From: Lunularia cruciata
Taxonomy: Eukaryota; Streptophyta; Marchantiopsida; Lunulariales; Lunulariaceae
Reading direction: 5' to 3'
Length of the DNA: 64,000 nt
Assembly: GCA_948567375.1 (NCBI GenBank)
Contig: OX419755.1
Coordinates: forward strand, 39,809,001 to 39,873,000
Shown here in pieces: positions 48,152 through 58,889 of this stretch; the first letter of the stretch is position 1; every line of letters starts with the position of its first letter. The notes beneath the pieces are model-generated. The model did no database searches. It was not told the DNA's origin and was given only the letters and a program-made list of their open reading frames with translations. Position numbers and translations under genes: made by a program.

Positions 48152-50944
48152 AAAGCCTAGTCTTATGAAAACAGCCATGGTCATTTTGGTTTTCAAATGG
48201 AAGAATATTTTTTTGTACATACTATTACCATTATTTTTTCATAGAGTTAGGAAGTTTATGGATGTACATACTTTGCAAATAGATACCCAATCTAATATGA
48301 GAAGTAGTTTTATTCTATTGGAGGTAGACAACCCCAATTGAGTTGATTACAATTGCAGCTACCTACCATTAGGTTTAGGGTTAGGGATAAGATATAATAA
48401 AGATTGAGTGGTTTAGATATACTTTGGAAATTTCCATGCATTGTAGCCATTGGATCCTTTTTGTGTCCAAGTATGAATATGTATAAAAGGCTTACACCGG
48501 ATGTTCATCAAGTCCATCTGGTGCATTCTTCTTTCCAAGTAAATATAAAGTTTATGCCATCAAGACTCATGGGTGTATGTGTATTCGTATGCCGTTTGAA
48601 TAAATGGTCGTATGCTCAATAGATCTAGGAATGATGAATCTTGAAGTATGAACCAAAGCACTAAAGTGCAGCAATGCATTTGTGTAGAACTAAAGTGCAT
48701 CTCTTTAGGAGTTTTGCCAGAGTCAAGAATGATATGGTAATAGGCCTACGCATGCCTAGTGTCTCATCAAGTAACACCCACATGTACGATTGAGGATCGT
48801 AGATCATTTTAGACTCTTGTAACCTCATTCCTTCTTGGAAGCATAGAACTTGGGGTTACTATCATAGTCTCACCATGATATAAACTCTAAAACCTCTTAC
48901 TCCAATTAAGTTCACAAAGTTATTAGAGCTCATTTGTGTAGGGTGGTAGTGGCTTTCATTTTGTGTCTCTTGTGGCCAAGAATAATTTCAAATCATAGTC
49001 CCTACGAACCACAATTTGATAGTTTGAAGCTCAAATGGATGACCAATGAACAAAGAGATTCTAAAAAGAAGTTACATTTGGTATGAATGACACATCACTT
49101 CTTAGGAATCCCTTGGATTTGACCTTTTAATACATAAAAGAGTAGATTCCTTACAATTTTGTATCACTCATCTTGCTGATATTTCCTTCTTTTGGTAATG
49201 ATGTTGCCTTAGAGGTTAAACACAAAATAATAGATTGTAATCATTGTGATCCCAGTCGTCTTGTTTTAGTCATTTCTAACTCATATCCTTGAGGGAATGA
49301 CCTTTCTTACATATTATGCCACAAGTATGTCGATATTCATTGCATATCAATCTCTTTTGCTTGAGTAGATTAGAATATATTTGAAGTAGCATGTTATCCT
49401 TAGATGATTTAAAATTTGAGAATGCAAAATTTATGCTAAGAAATTATCAGGATCATATTGTTATTTTGCTGATGTATACATGTATAATCTTGAGAGGAAT
49501 GTCATTTACAATTAATGGTAGATATAAAAAATACTTATAACATGACTAATCTATTTTTATATGTAACATTTTAATTCTATAATAAGTAACTACAAAGACA
49601 CAAGTTACTTGGATAATTGTTTATTTGAGTGTAATCATATCAAGATAATCAATTTGAGTATCACCAAAAAAAAACTGGTGAGATATATCACCCATTACTC
49701 ATTGTATTTTTGTAAAGAATTGGTTTTTTCATTTTTATTATCAATCATCAAGAACATCTTAACCTATTAAAAATGTTAATGAAATTAAATATATTATGAA
49801 ATATTATGAAATACAAATTTTTCAAAACAATTTTCCTCTAAATCATCATTTGGAAGTTGATTTCTATCAAAGGATAAGCTTTCCTACATTACTTGAGTAA
49901 TTATACAAACTGAAAATTCTAGAAAATGAAATTTTACAAGGTAAATTCATTTTTATATTGAAATTAAACTTAAATTACCAAAAAGATAATTAAAATATAA
50001 TTCATATTATCTGCTTTCTTTAATTGGAATATGGACATGATGAACTTTTATTCAGATAAAGAAATAAATTTCCTCATTTTTTCTCAATTACCATCACTTA
50101 GTTATTTGATAGCACTTTCTAAATTTGACCTCCATAATTTTATTGATCAATTGCTATAATAGTATCATATTAAAACTCTTATTTATTCTGTTATTCTACA
50201 AAATCCTTCAAATAAATTCTATCTGTATAGTTTATAAATGTTATTTATAAAGTTTGAAGGTATATTTATAAGTATAGGATATTTTTTCTCTCAATACTAT
50301 TTTTTTTGGATTGAATTTTTTTTGTAGATTTTGAGTAGGGAATTGTGTTATCCTACAAGAGGAGTTTATTAGGTTTTGTGCATTATTGGAGCTAGATTCA
50401 ACCATTGGATACCACAATTTCCACTTGATTACAACACTGTAGATATTGATTACACCCTTTGTCTATGGCTAGTCCCATTAATAAGACTATCTATTCCCTA
50501 CACGTACTACATCTTATGGGAAAAAAATGAATACCATTAGAGGTCTTAGATTACCATTATCACACTCAGTAGCTATTATGTCTTTATATCTCACTTTTTG
50601 CACAAGCATTATGCATTGCTCCATATCTCTCCTCTAGAGGCTTGTCATGATGGTATATGAGCATCTTAGATATTACTTTTAGGCAAATGATACCTCTAGT
50701 GGTTAAACCAAGCTATTTGAAGTGGCTTCAACAATAACGGGAGAGCTATTCCTACATCAAATAGTCAAATGTTAAGTGCTAGTTGACTTCTCGCAATGGA
50801 GAAGGACACAAGGGGCATTAGACGGATTATTATTGGGTAGATCTTTTTGCATTTGGTTAGCCACACCATTTTCCTTCAGCATCATTCTCACTTCCAACAA
50901 AGCCTTGGTCCACATCACTTTGGAGTAGCTATACACAAAGGTTG
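48152..50944. other. Intergenic, mostly AT-rich
   Basis: Short frames only; strongly AT-rich from about 49360 to 50330. No gene or repeat recognised. Confidence 0.5.
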
Positions 50945-51331
50945 TAAGACTATATGTAATAACATGGAGTTAGAAAATAAGTTCATATAGGCTACCAAGT
51001 AGGTAAAATAAGCCAAATATAGTTGTAGATTCTACAAATGTTCTAGAAGTATTAAGTAATTTTCTTGGTAGAATATTCTAAAAGCTCTAGGAAGGTTCTT
51101 GATGGGAAGATTCTAGGTATCTTCCAAGGATTAGGTAATTTATACACCAAGTTAATGGCTAGTTTAGCTTGTACCCCAAGTAGGCAACTTCTAGAAGGAG
51201 GCTTCCTTGAAAATTTCTTGGGTACTTTAGCTTGCACTCCAAGAAGGTGGCTTCAAGAGATTTATATTGCTTCATTATAAATACCAAAGCCAAAGCTCAT
51301 GTTAGGCATTTAGAGTTTTGCTCATCATATC
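50945..51331 (+). repeat. Left arm of a long imperfect inverted repeat
   Basis: This arm matches the reverse complement of about 51410-51815. Paired blocks include TTCATATAGGC.../CATATGAG, AGGTGGCTTC, TATAAATACCAAAGCC, GCTCATGTTAGGCATTTAGAG and AAGTAGGCAACTTCTAGAAG. The TATAAATA box is kept. It looks like an LTR copy on + truncated at both ends, abutting a complete one on -. Confidence 0.7.
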
Positions 51332-51890
51332 TGTAAAAGACCAAGGAGAGAAATAGAAAATTAGAACATTGGAGTGAAAGATCATATTGGGACTCTTGAA
51401 TAAAGGAAACTCCAAATACCTAGCATGAGCATGGGCTTTGGTATTTATAGGAAACATACAAGGCTCTTGAGAAGCTTCCTAAAAGCCGACTTCTTTGAGT
51501 GCAAGCCAAGTTTATCAAGAAGCTTTTCAAGAAGCTTTTTTCCATCTACTTGGCATGCAAGCTAAGCTAAGCTTGTAGACAAGCTTCTCAAGAAGCTTCC
51601 TTCTAGAAGCCACCTACTTGGCATGCTAAGCTAGCTAGGAAACTTCCCAGAAAACTACCTCCTAGAATTCACCACTTTGCATGCACATTACCTTATACTT
51701 GGGAGGTACCAAGTAGCTTCCTAGATGCTTCTAGAATATTCTTATAATTCTTGGCTAATTTGGCCTATTTACGACTTTGTTAGTCTCTACTAACTCATAT
51801 GTAAACTCCATATTGTTATAATATGAGAGTTCCAATGTGATCTTCCACTTTGATATTTCATTCTCTTATTTCTCCCCTTGGTATTTTACA
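51332..51890 (-). mobile_element. Complete LTR-like or long-TIR element (559 bp), right arm of the inverted repeat
   Basis: Ends are TGTAAAAGACCAAGG (left) and CTTGGTATTTTACA (right), TG...CA type. Terminal resemblance extends about 70 bases inward on both sides (GAACATTGGAGTGAAAGATC versus TTCCAATGTGATCTTCCAC). Read on -, a TATA box (CTATAAATACC) lies about 100 bases before the 3' end, as in an LTR. Such long terminal inverted repeats would be unusual for an LTR and fit a foldback or MITE-type element, so both readings remain open. Many AAGCTTC-type motifs give internal self-similarity. Confidence 0.55.
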
Positions 51891-51929
51891 CTATATCTCT
51901 AGGCATTAGTGCATTCTTAGTAGAAATGT

Positions 51930-52490
51930 AACCCCCGAGTAGCACACAAGATTGGAATTCTCGAAAAAACTCTGATGCTCCAAAGGAGCCTTGTCTTCGT
52001 TGTATAGCAAAGAGGATCCACTCAAAAGGAGCTGCATCCTTAGAGTAGATGCATGGATTGTTGATATCAACAAGCTACACCCTTAGATTAGATGTATGGA
52101 TTGGTGACATGTCAATCTTGGTCTTATTTGGTTGGTCAAACAAGTTTGACAAATCTTCTTATATGGAACTTTTTTGTTAGAGAATCTTCTTGGAAAGCTC
52201 ACAACATCATCAAAGAAGTACCGTTGGAAAGATCTTGATGAGACAAACATGCATGTTTTTAGAAAGGGAGGTAAGATTCTACTTTAAAGGCCTAATTCTT
52301 TTGTTTAGACCTTCAAAATTAGCTCTGAAGTTTTTGGTGTGTTTTAGGCTTTTGCCCGATTAATGGAAGATTTCTTGTGGAGACTCCTCTATTTGATCTA
52401 CTTAGACCATCATGTATAACATCTTTAAAAATATTAACAAGCTCATTTTCATATGTAGCTAATTTGCCTAGCTAATGGTATTAGAATAAT
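51930..52490 (-). mobile_element. LTR-like repeat of the TGTAATACC family, - strand copy 1
   Basis: The reverse complement runs from an AATACCATTAGCTAG start through AACATGATGG/GATGTTATACATG, AATTAGGCC, GTTTGACCAACC, GACATGTCA and GGATCCTCTTTG to a GGGTTACA end. It follows the order of blocks in 46470-47236. The ends are less clear than in the + copy. Confidence 0.6.
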
Positions 52491-52529
52491 ATTCCAAAGA
52501 CATAAGAACATATGATTGAAGTCCTTAAT

Positions 52530-53005
52530 ACTCCAATGTCAAATTAGCACTCCAATTTTACTATATAATAGAGAAGATCCACTCTAAGGTAGCTACCTCC
52601 TTAGATTAGATATATGGATTGGTGACATGTTAACTCTAGTTCCATTTGGTTGGTCAAACAAGTGTGACCAAAGGGAATCTTTTGGAAATCTTTCTATAGA
52701 AAGCTCAAAATAGAATGGAAGTGGTACCATTGAAAAGATCTTGATGAGAAAAACTAAGGAAGTGGAGGCAACATCTTCTCTTTAAAGGGGGTAATATTTC
52801 ATTTTTTTGGTCTAATTCTTTTTTTAGGCCTCCAAAATTAGCTCTAAAGTTTTTAATATGTTTTTGACCTCTACACTATTAGTAGAAGCACTCTTTCGGT
52901 GACTCCTCTATCCACTTGACTTAAATGATCATGTATAACATCTCAAAATATATTACCAAACCAATTTTTCATCTTTAGCTAATTTTTCTAACTAATGACA
53001 TTACA
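52530..53005 (-). mobile_element. LTR-like repeat of the TGTAATACC family, - strand copy 2
   Basis: A second copy in the same orientation directly beside the first. On - it starts TGTAATGTCATTAG (about 53005) and ends near GACATTGGAGTATTAAG (about 52530). Shared blocks with copy 1 include GATCCACTCTAAGG/GAGCTGC, GGATTGGTGACATGT, TTTGGTTGGTCAAACAAG and GATCTTGATGAGA. It is shorter than the + copy through internal deletions. Confidence 0.6.
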
Positions 53006-55078
53006 CCTAGATATTTATCCAAAATAGATTGCATTATAATGTTGATAATACTTTTAATAACATCTCATGTGCATCCATCTTTAGAGAGCTTAGGGAGGTT
53101 GGTGGATCCTTGATGAGTCTTATTCCTTTCTTGCCATATTTCTATGGTTCTCTTGCTTCTCTTTATTATCAGTATGGTTTTTTACAAAAGTGACTCACTA
53201 TCTTGGAGTCAATTATTAGTACATGATAAGGAGATCCTTAAGGGGACTTTTAGTTGCAATGGCTCACTTAAGAGCTCTCTTATTTAGTACTTTGGCCATG
53301 TTAGGTTAAGTATTTCTCTCTTTGATAAATGATACACACATTGTGGGCCATATAGATCGGATTAAGTAGGCCTTTGACCACTTCACTACCAAGCTTCATC
53401 TTTGTAGGCTTGAGAATCAAGTTGTAAAATTAAAGGCAAGTTGTCTATATGGAGAATATTGTTTGCAAAGGTTGCATCTTAGAAATGTGTGACAAAATCC
53501 TTGGATCCTAATGGCACTCCAAGAATACATAATTCATATGTAGATATAATATACCACTTTGGAAGCTCAAGGCAGGGATACCTAAAGAGTACAATGCTCT
53601 ACACACCTATGGAGGAGATTATACCATAAGCAGTATTTGGTATACTCTCCTCTAGTATTTCTCGTTGACCAACTTACCTTCTTTGCATAGTTCTCTCTTA
53701 CTTGACCTTCCTATCACGTCTTAGAGCTTTTGATAGGAGGATTATGGGAATCTTTGGTAATATTATTGGACCAAGGATAATTGAGTGCCTAATAAGGGAT
53801 TTGGCACATAGATATACATCTCTAACAATCTCATACAAATGGTAGGCCTGTTATTTATGAAGGAGATGGCACCCATAGCATTTTTGAGTAGTTGTGCTCT
53901 CTCAACATCCCTACTTTCTTCTCATTTTATGGTTACTAATAAGCCAATCTTGGAGACATACCTGACCAAGATGGATGAGGATCCTTTTCTCTCTAGATTT
54001 TATTATGGCAAACATAAGTTGGTCTATCCCAATGAGCACCAGATGAACTTCCATCCTTTGCTTCCTTACCTATTGATTGGAGTAGAGGCTTGTAATCTTC
54101 CTTGATGGAGCGATAGTATAAGCATATAATACATTCTCACTTAGTTGACTTGTCCATTCCTTGAGCTACTAGAGCACATCTTTGCTCTTGCTCCAGCAAG
54201 GATGTAGGCTCTTGGATCCTACTCTAACATGCATTAGTGCATTCCAACTTGCACCAACTACTTTATGTATGGCAATGAGGTTTTGATTAGGTTTGGTCTG
54301 CCCATATGCATCTTCATTACTCACTTGTGAGTGTGGTTCTACACTAGATGCAGCAGCGGTCTATATGACACGGTGTCCTTTTGGAGTACAGAGGATAACT
54401 ACACATGATATCATTAGGGATATAGTGTTTGCAATGGCATGAGAGATTGGATAGATTGCTTGGAGTGAGCATTAAAATACTTTGCAGATGACACATATCA
54501 AGCAAACTTATACTTGGTCCAAGATTATCAAGTGATAGTAGCGGATGTTGTGGTTATGGATCTTATGCATGATGCAATTTTGGAGGGAGTGATTATTCTT
54601 CCCCTTGGATGGGCGGCGATCGGAGTGGCAAGCAAGGTCTCTAAGTATAGGACTATGCAGCAAGCTCACCTCTTTGTTCCTCTAGCCTTGGAGTTATATG
54701 GAGCTATGGATACGGCATCCGACATATTTTTCAAGAAATGCACAAGAGCATATCATATTAGACGTCAAGGGTACCACTCTCATACTTCATAGCATAATTT
54801 AGACAACATATGTCCATTGGTCTGCACAAACATTGCAAAGAGCATTGGTTGGTGCAATCCATAGGAGACCAACCACCCTAGGTGATGCTTCTTAGGATGC
54901 TCCAATAGTTTGTATATCTTACATCTTGCATAGCTTGGATATTTTAGGTACGGTGGGGCAGATTTTTCATGCCGTATACTATTGGGCTTAGGCCCATTTT
55001 ACCTCTTTTGTCTCACTCTTGTCGGGCTTGATGGGCCTTCCCATCATTAGTGTTTTTTATTTGTGCACCTTTTTCTTA
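53006..55078 (+). pseudogene. 5'-truncated retroelement with decayed reverse transcriptase and C-terminal nuclease-like domain
   Basis: Conceptual translation in shifting frames gives, in order: IFRELREVGGSLMSLIPF (about 53070-53125), an RT motif QGDPL-type box with its first residues replaced by stops (about 53225-53240), AMAHLRALL (about 53255-53290), and the catalytic box reading NDTHIVG instead of the expected ADDTHI/V type (about 53326-53348). Then come a THD.IRD motif (about 54399-54425), VIVADVVVMD (about 54535-54565) and FVPLALELYG (about 54675-54705), and finally an AIHRR-like tail (about 54855). This RT plus C-terminal domain arrangement is common in multicopy retroelement proteins of non-seed plants and algae. 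The 3' end carries GGGCAG, TTGGGCTTAGGCCC and CGGGCTTGATGGG, tying it to the short 3'-end copies. It has multiple stops and an altered catalytic box, so it is dead. Confidence 0.6.
54930..55078 (+). mobile_element. 3' UTR of the retroelement, copy C
   Basis: Contains GGATATTTTAGGTACGGTGG, the palindrome TTGGGCTTAGGCCC, CATTTTACCTC, TCGGGCTTGATGGGCC and CTTCCCATC, in the same order as copies A and B. This is the only copy in the window joined to a long coding remnant. Confidence 0.75.
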
Positions 55079-55626
55079 TTTTTTTGGAAAGTGAGAAATG
55101 CAAAAAAAATTTATATTTATATTTCTAAGATTCACCCCATTGCTTAAACAAGAGAAGACGAGAAGAGTAGATGCATCTCTTCACATAACACATGTCAAAT
55201 TTGAAAATATTCTCAAATTTAATCCATAGATATCCTTGCTTGTAGTATTGTAGTTTACTTAAGATGCATTTCCGCTCATTTTTATTGGGAAAGATCTAAA
55301 AATAGTTTGGTATCTGTTTGGTATCTAAAATCTGTTTGGTATACATTAAATTGGAATGGTGCGAATTAACTTTGAACCAAAAAGTAGCTTTTAATCAGAG
55401 GTTCACTTTGATACCCTTCTAATTAACATGATCAGGTTTCTATAGTGACGATGCAAGCATGTGGTGCATCTCGTATTAATGTCACAACAAACATATATAT
55501 TAGATGCAACAAGGCCATCAATTAGAAGTTCGATGACCTGTATTCCAGATGTGTCTAAAATGGTTTACACATGACTTTGTGTGATTAATAGACCGAAACT
55601 GAGACCTGAAAAGTTTCACTTCTTAT
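55079..55626. other. Intergenic, no gene
   Basis: Nothing recognised except a short repeat of ATCTGTTTGGTAT (about 55311-55345). Confidence 0.45.
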
Positions 55627-55758
55627 ATTGATATATGTTGAAGGACATCCATCAATGCATACTTGCGACAGCTATCAAGTTGTAGCAACTCCCATTTTCA
55701 TCTTCCCATCCTTTCAACTTTCAGCTTCCCATCCTTCGTGTTTTCTACGCGGTCGCCC
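55627..55758. repeat. Partial repeat unit plus retroelement 3' fragment
   Basis: GAAGGACATCCATCAATGC and ACTTGCGACAGCTATCAAG (about 55637-55695) are a partial third copy of the 348-bp unit that follows. It stops at CTCCCATTTTCA, where a retroelement 3'-end fragment begins (CTTCCCATCCTTCGTGTTTTC and CGCGGTCGCC, about 55727-55757). The insertion evidently interrupted the unit, because the TTTTCAG that continues the unit reappears just after it. Confidence 0.6.
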
Positions 55759-55780
55759 TTTTTATTCTCATTTTCAGCTG

Positions 55781-56476
55781 TATCACAGAAATGAATAAGT
55801 AATGTATTTGAAGAACATCCATCCATCAATGCCTACTTGCGACAGCTATCAAGCTGTAGCAACTCCCGTTTTCAGTATATGACTGAAATCAACAATATGA
55901 CTCAGCTAATTCACCAAATGAAAACTACTACTTACGAAAATGATATAAGCGGCGCGGACGACGTGGGTGTGACTACGTAGGTAAGCATCTGTCCGAGCAT
56001 ACATGTCACTTGAGAATCAGGACGAAAGTCTCCAAGCAGTCCATCTGATCTGCTGAGAAAATTACGATGTACCGAAGCAAATTCAGATTGCAAGTGCCTG
56101 CTGTTGCACGGCACTTACAATTTGCTAGTATCACAGAAATGAATAAGTAATGTATTTGAAGGACATCCATCCATCAATGCCTACTTGCGACAGCTATCAA
56201 GTTGTAGCAACTCCCGTTTTCAGTATATGACTGAAATCAACAATATGACTCAGCTAATTCACCAAATGAAAACTACTACTTACGAAAAAGATATAAGCGG
56301 CGCGGACGACGTGGGTGTGACTACGTAGGTAAGCATCTGTCCGAGCATACATGTCACTTGAGAATCAGGACGAAAGTCTCCAAGCAGTCCATCTGATCTG
56401 CTGAGAAAATTACGATGTACCGAAGCAAATTCAGATTGCAAGTGCCTGCTGTTGCACGGCACTTGCAATTTGCTAG
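55781..56476. repeat. Two tandem copies of a 348-bp unit
   Basis: 55781-56128 and 56129-56476, both starting TATCACAGAAATGAATAAG and ending CAATTTGCTAG-like sequence, nearly identical. Each copy carries a 60-codon frame on - (55932-56114 and 56280-56468). Its repetition comes from the duplication and does not by itself show coding. Near-identity implies a recent event or gene conversion. Confidence 0.92.
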
Positions 56477-56569
56477 TGCACTTGCAAAAAGCTAGTGATC
56501 CAGATTAGATCTTTTGGAAGGACGCCAAATACCTGTTGAAGGCAAAGAAAACGCAGTTTTGTGGTATGA

Positions 56570-56851
56570 CTAGAGCAACTTCAAAGTCTTCGAATGCATA
56601 TCAGTTCTTCCCTTCATTGGAGACGGTTCTCCATGTAGCTGACCATTTTCAGCCGACGCGCCTGCCGTCCTCCTACTTAACTTAGCAATTTGACAGATAC
56701 AATTTGGCCGAAAGTACTTATCATCCACATGAAGAACAGTCTGCAGATACTCACTGAGAGTGAAAGTGAAGTTTGGTTTAAGTTCGTCATGCTCACGAAG
56801 TGCATCCAATGGTACACCAAATCTCATTCCCCCAATGCCACTTATTTCCAA
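56570..56851 (-). CDS. Hypothetical ORF or terminal exon, 93 codons
   Basis: Frame on - with a balanced, protein-like composition (GIGGMRFGVPLDALREHDEL, then FTFTLSEYLQTVLHVDDKYF), ending LKLL and a stop at 56570. The frame is open upstream of its first ATG (RLRNL...), so it could be the last exon of a gene whose earlier exons lie right of 56851, but I could not find them before GSH2. No family recognised. Confidence 0.25.
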   Translation of the reverse strand: MEISGIGGMRFGVPLDALREHDELKPNFTFTLSEYLQTVLHVDDKYFRPNCICQIAKLSRRTAGASAENGQLHGEPSPMKGRTDMHSKTLKLL

Positions 56852-57176
56852 GTTTCTTAGCCGGGCAAAATAATTAGCGATCTCAAGATGACCTTACAAC
56901 CAAGTGGATACAGGAGATTCAGTTGCAAGAATAACACCTTTGAAGCCGCAGGGGGCCCGACTTTATTGAATAGGCGGAGATCATCATGCCATCTTCAGCC
57001 CTCTCTCACCTGTTTCTTTGAAAAAAAAATTGCAGAGAAATTTGAATCTTCTAAAATTGTGCACATTGGCACCAAGTGCGGAAAGGTTGCCTATAAAATC
57101 TTCCTAGCGAGAAGACATTTTGACAGGCTTCCTATCCAGGTAAATAAGCAAGAGTTTATTTCGTAAGCTACTCTTG

Positions 57177-58889
57177 CTACGTAAGGTAGGGGCTATCAAT
57201 CACAGCATATCCACTTGCTACTCCACCCTCGTCGGAGTGTGAAACCTTTGTTCTCAACAAATGACCTGATTGCTCGTTCAAGATCTCCCGATCTCCATTC
57301 CGTAAATAAGCACCATATATCCCCAATTCCGAAACGGTTTTCTCAGCACTCCAAGTACCTCGTCGGACAAGATAAGAGGTATGGACCGCCGGAAATATTC
57401 TTTGCATCAGAATGTACGCAGCCAAAGCATCACCACCTGCTGCACTCAGCTCAATCAGCTTGCTTGACAAATCGTCTCCGTACGTATTATTGCCCCCTCC
57501 TTCTCTCTGTGGTTTGAGTACGAACCCGTGAGGTTCCTTGATCGCCGTCTCGATAATATCCTCACTCTCATCGCCTTCTAAACCCCACAACCCAGCAAAA
57601 CACTGCCTCAGCATATTAATAGCATTCTTGTCCTGTATAAACCTCTCCAGTACACCTGGCCTAGCTAATTCTTGTTGGATTTTCTTGGCGCCTACTAAAT
57701 GATATGAAATCGAGGGACATTTGACTGCCGAGGAGCGTTCCATGAGTAACCTAGCTTCCCACTCAGCCTCAGAAGGATAATCAGCAGGAGTGTATCCGGC
57801 TCTGTAATACACCACAGACACAACTTGACCACCTACTATCAGCTTGCCGTCATCAGAAAGTTTTCCCTGCGCGTTTACTTCCGCAAGAGTCCCCCGAATG
57901 ACATTAATTCCATGTAGGTCTTTCAAATTGCAACTCAACCAATATTGATCGTACATATTCCATTCTTCAGCTTGAACCACCATAAGAATTGCTGCACTTG
58001 TATCCCCATACTCTTTCCAAGCAAGCGCCAAAGCGTTCGCAAACCCTCCGGTGGCATTATTTTCCGGGATTCTTCTGCTCTCCAGGCTAGAAGTCTTCTC
58101 AACTCCAGAAACCAGGTACTTATGTAAATCACTAACGACCGACGCCAGTCCAGGGTAAGAGCAAGAGATGGTGTTGAGTTCTACTTGAAGGAGGTCTCCT
58201 GTGGCCACATCCAACATGTAATCTGATCGGCTAAGTCCCAGACGTATGTCCTGCTTCACTCCTTCGTCCAGAATCTTACAATACATAGCCAGAAGCCGTG
58301 CTGTAAAATCATCCGCCTTTTGAGTTCTGGCGAGCGCTTGAATCAGAAAGTCGACATCTAAGCTGACCCTGTCAATCAGATCATTGAAAAGGGAAGATAA
58401 CTCCACAGCCTGATGGAACGCTGCCGCGGGTATGGGTGTAGGGAGGAGCGAGAAAGGCACATGGACGACTCCTACCCCGGGTACTTTTCCTGAATTTGGC
58501 ACAGATTTATCTCCTGCCACAAGCCCGTGCAGAGCAGCCCAGACGAGCGCCTCCAGAACGAGCTGGTCGGCAACTTGCGAGGATACCAATGCTTCAGATT
58601 CTGCAAATTGGACTTCTTCGACAATATTCAGCGACTCAGTATCCATTGCTCGCGTCGCCGGTCTTCTTTCGTATACTTCAATTCTCCCCGATCGACTATT
58701 CGTCTTGCCCAACCGAAACTGACGACCATCGACTGTCCAAGTGAGCTCTGAACCCTCTCCTAATCGACCCCCCATTTTGCTAGTCAGCCATTGCACATGG
58801 GTTCTTAAATCCCCTACTTCAGCGTCCACGGCACGAGGAGGAACAACACTAGCCAATCGAGACACAGACCCGATGGAAATGGACGGCAT
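57177..58889 (-). CDS. GSH2: Glutathione synthetase, intronless
   Basis: Joins gamma-glutamylcysteine and glycine with ATP, the second step of glutathione synthesis; plant enzymes work in cytosol and plastid. The single frame encodes 570 residues of the eukaryotic GSH synthetase family (ATP-grasp fold). The substrate-binding region has LGLSRSDYMLD (217-227) and QVELNTIS (235-242). VVYYRAGYTP (359-368) and KNAINMLRQC (421-430) are conserved. The glycine-rich ATP loop is KPQREGGGNNTYGDDL (459-474), and the C-terminus has LLRTKVSHSDEGGVASG (544-560), the substrate-closing loop. The family core begins near residue 82 and gives the usual length of about 480-490. Residues 1-81 are extra and do not look like a classical Ser-rich transit peptide. 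The start is fixed by an in-frame TGA two codons upstream. Plant GSH2 genes normally have many introns, so this copy may be a retrocopy. All motifs look intact. Confidence 0.95.
   Translation of the reverse strand: MPSISIGSVSRLASVVPPRAVDAEVGDLRTHVQWLTSKMGGRLGEGSELTWTVDGRQFRLGKTNSRSGRIEVYERRPATRAMDTESLNIVEEVQFAESEALVSSQVADQLVLEALVWAALHGLVAGDKSVPNSGKVPGVGVVHVPFSLLPTPIPAAAFHQAVELSSLFNDLIDRVSLDVDFLIQALARTQKADDFTARLLAMYCKILDEGVKQDIRLGLSRSDYMLDVATGDLLQVELNTISCSYPGLASVVSDLHKYLVSGVEKTSSLESRRIPENNATGGFANALALAWKEYGDTSAAILMVVQAEEWNMYDQYWLSCNLKDLHGINVIRGTLAEVNAQGKLSDDGKLIVGGQVVSVVYYRAGYTPADYPSEAEWEARLLMERSSAVKCPSISYHLVGAKKIQQELARPGVLERFIQDKNAINMLRQCFAGLWGLEGDESEDIIETAIKEPHGFVLKPQREGGGNNTYGDDLSSKLIELSAAGGDALAAYILMQRIFPAVHTSYLVRRGTWSAEKTVSELGIYGAYLRNGDREILNEQSGHLLRTKVSHSDEGGVASGYAVIDSPYLT

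Noticed and set aside
55932-56468. Duplicated 60- and 62-codon - strand frames as a gene pair
   Set aside because: Identity follows from the 348-bp duplication; no family resemblance and no independent coding evidence.
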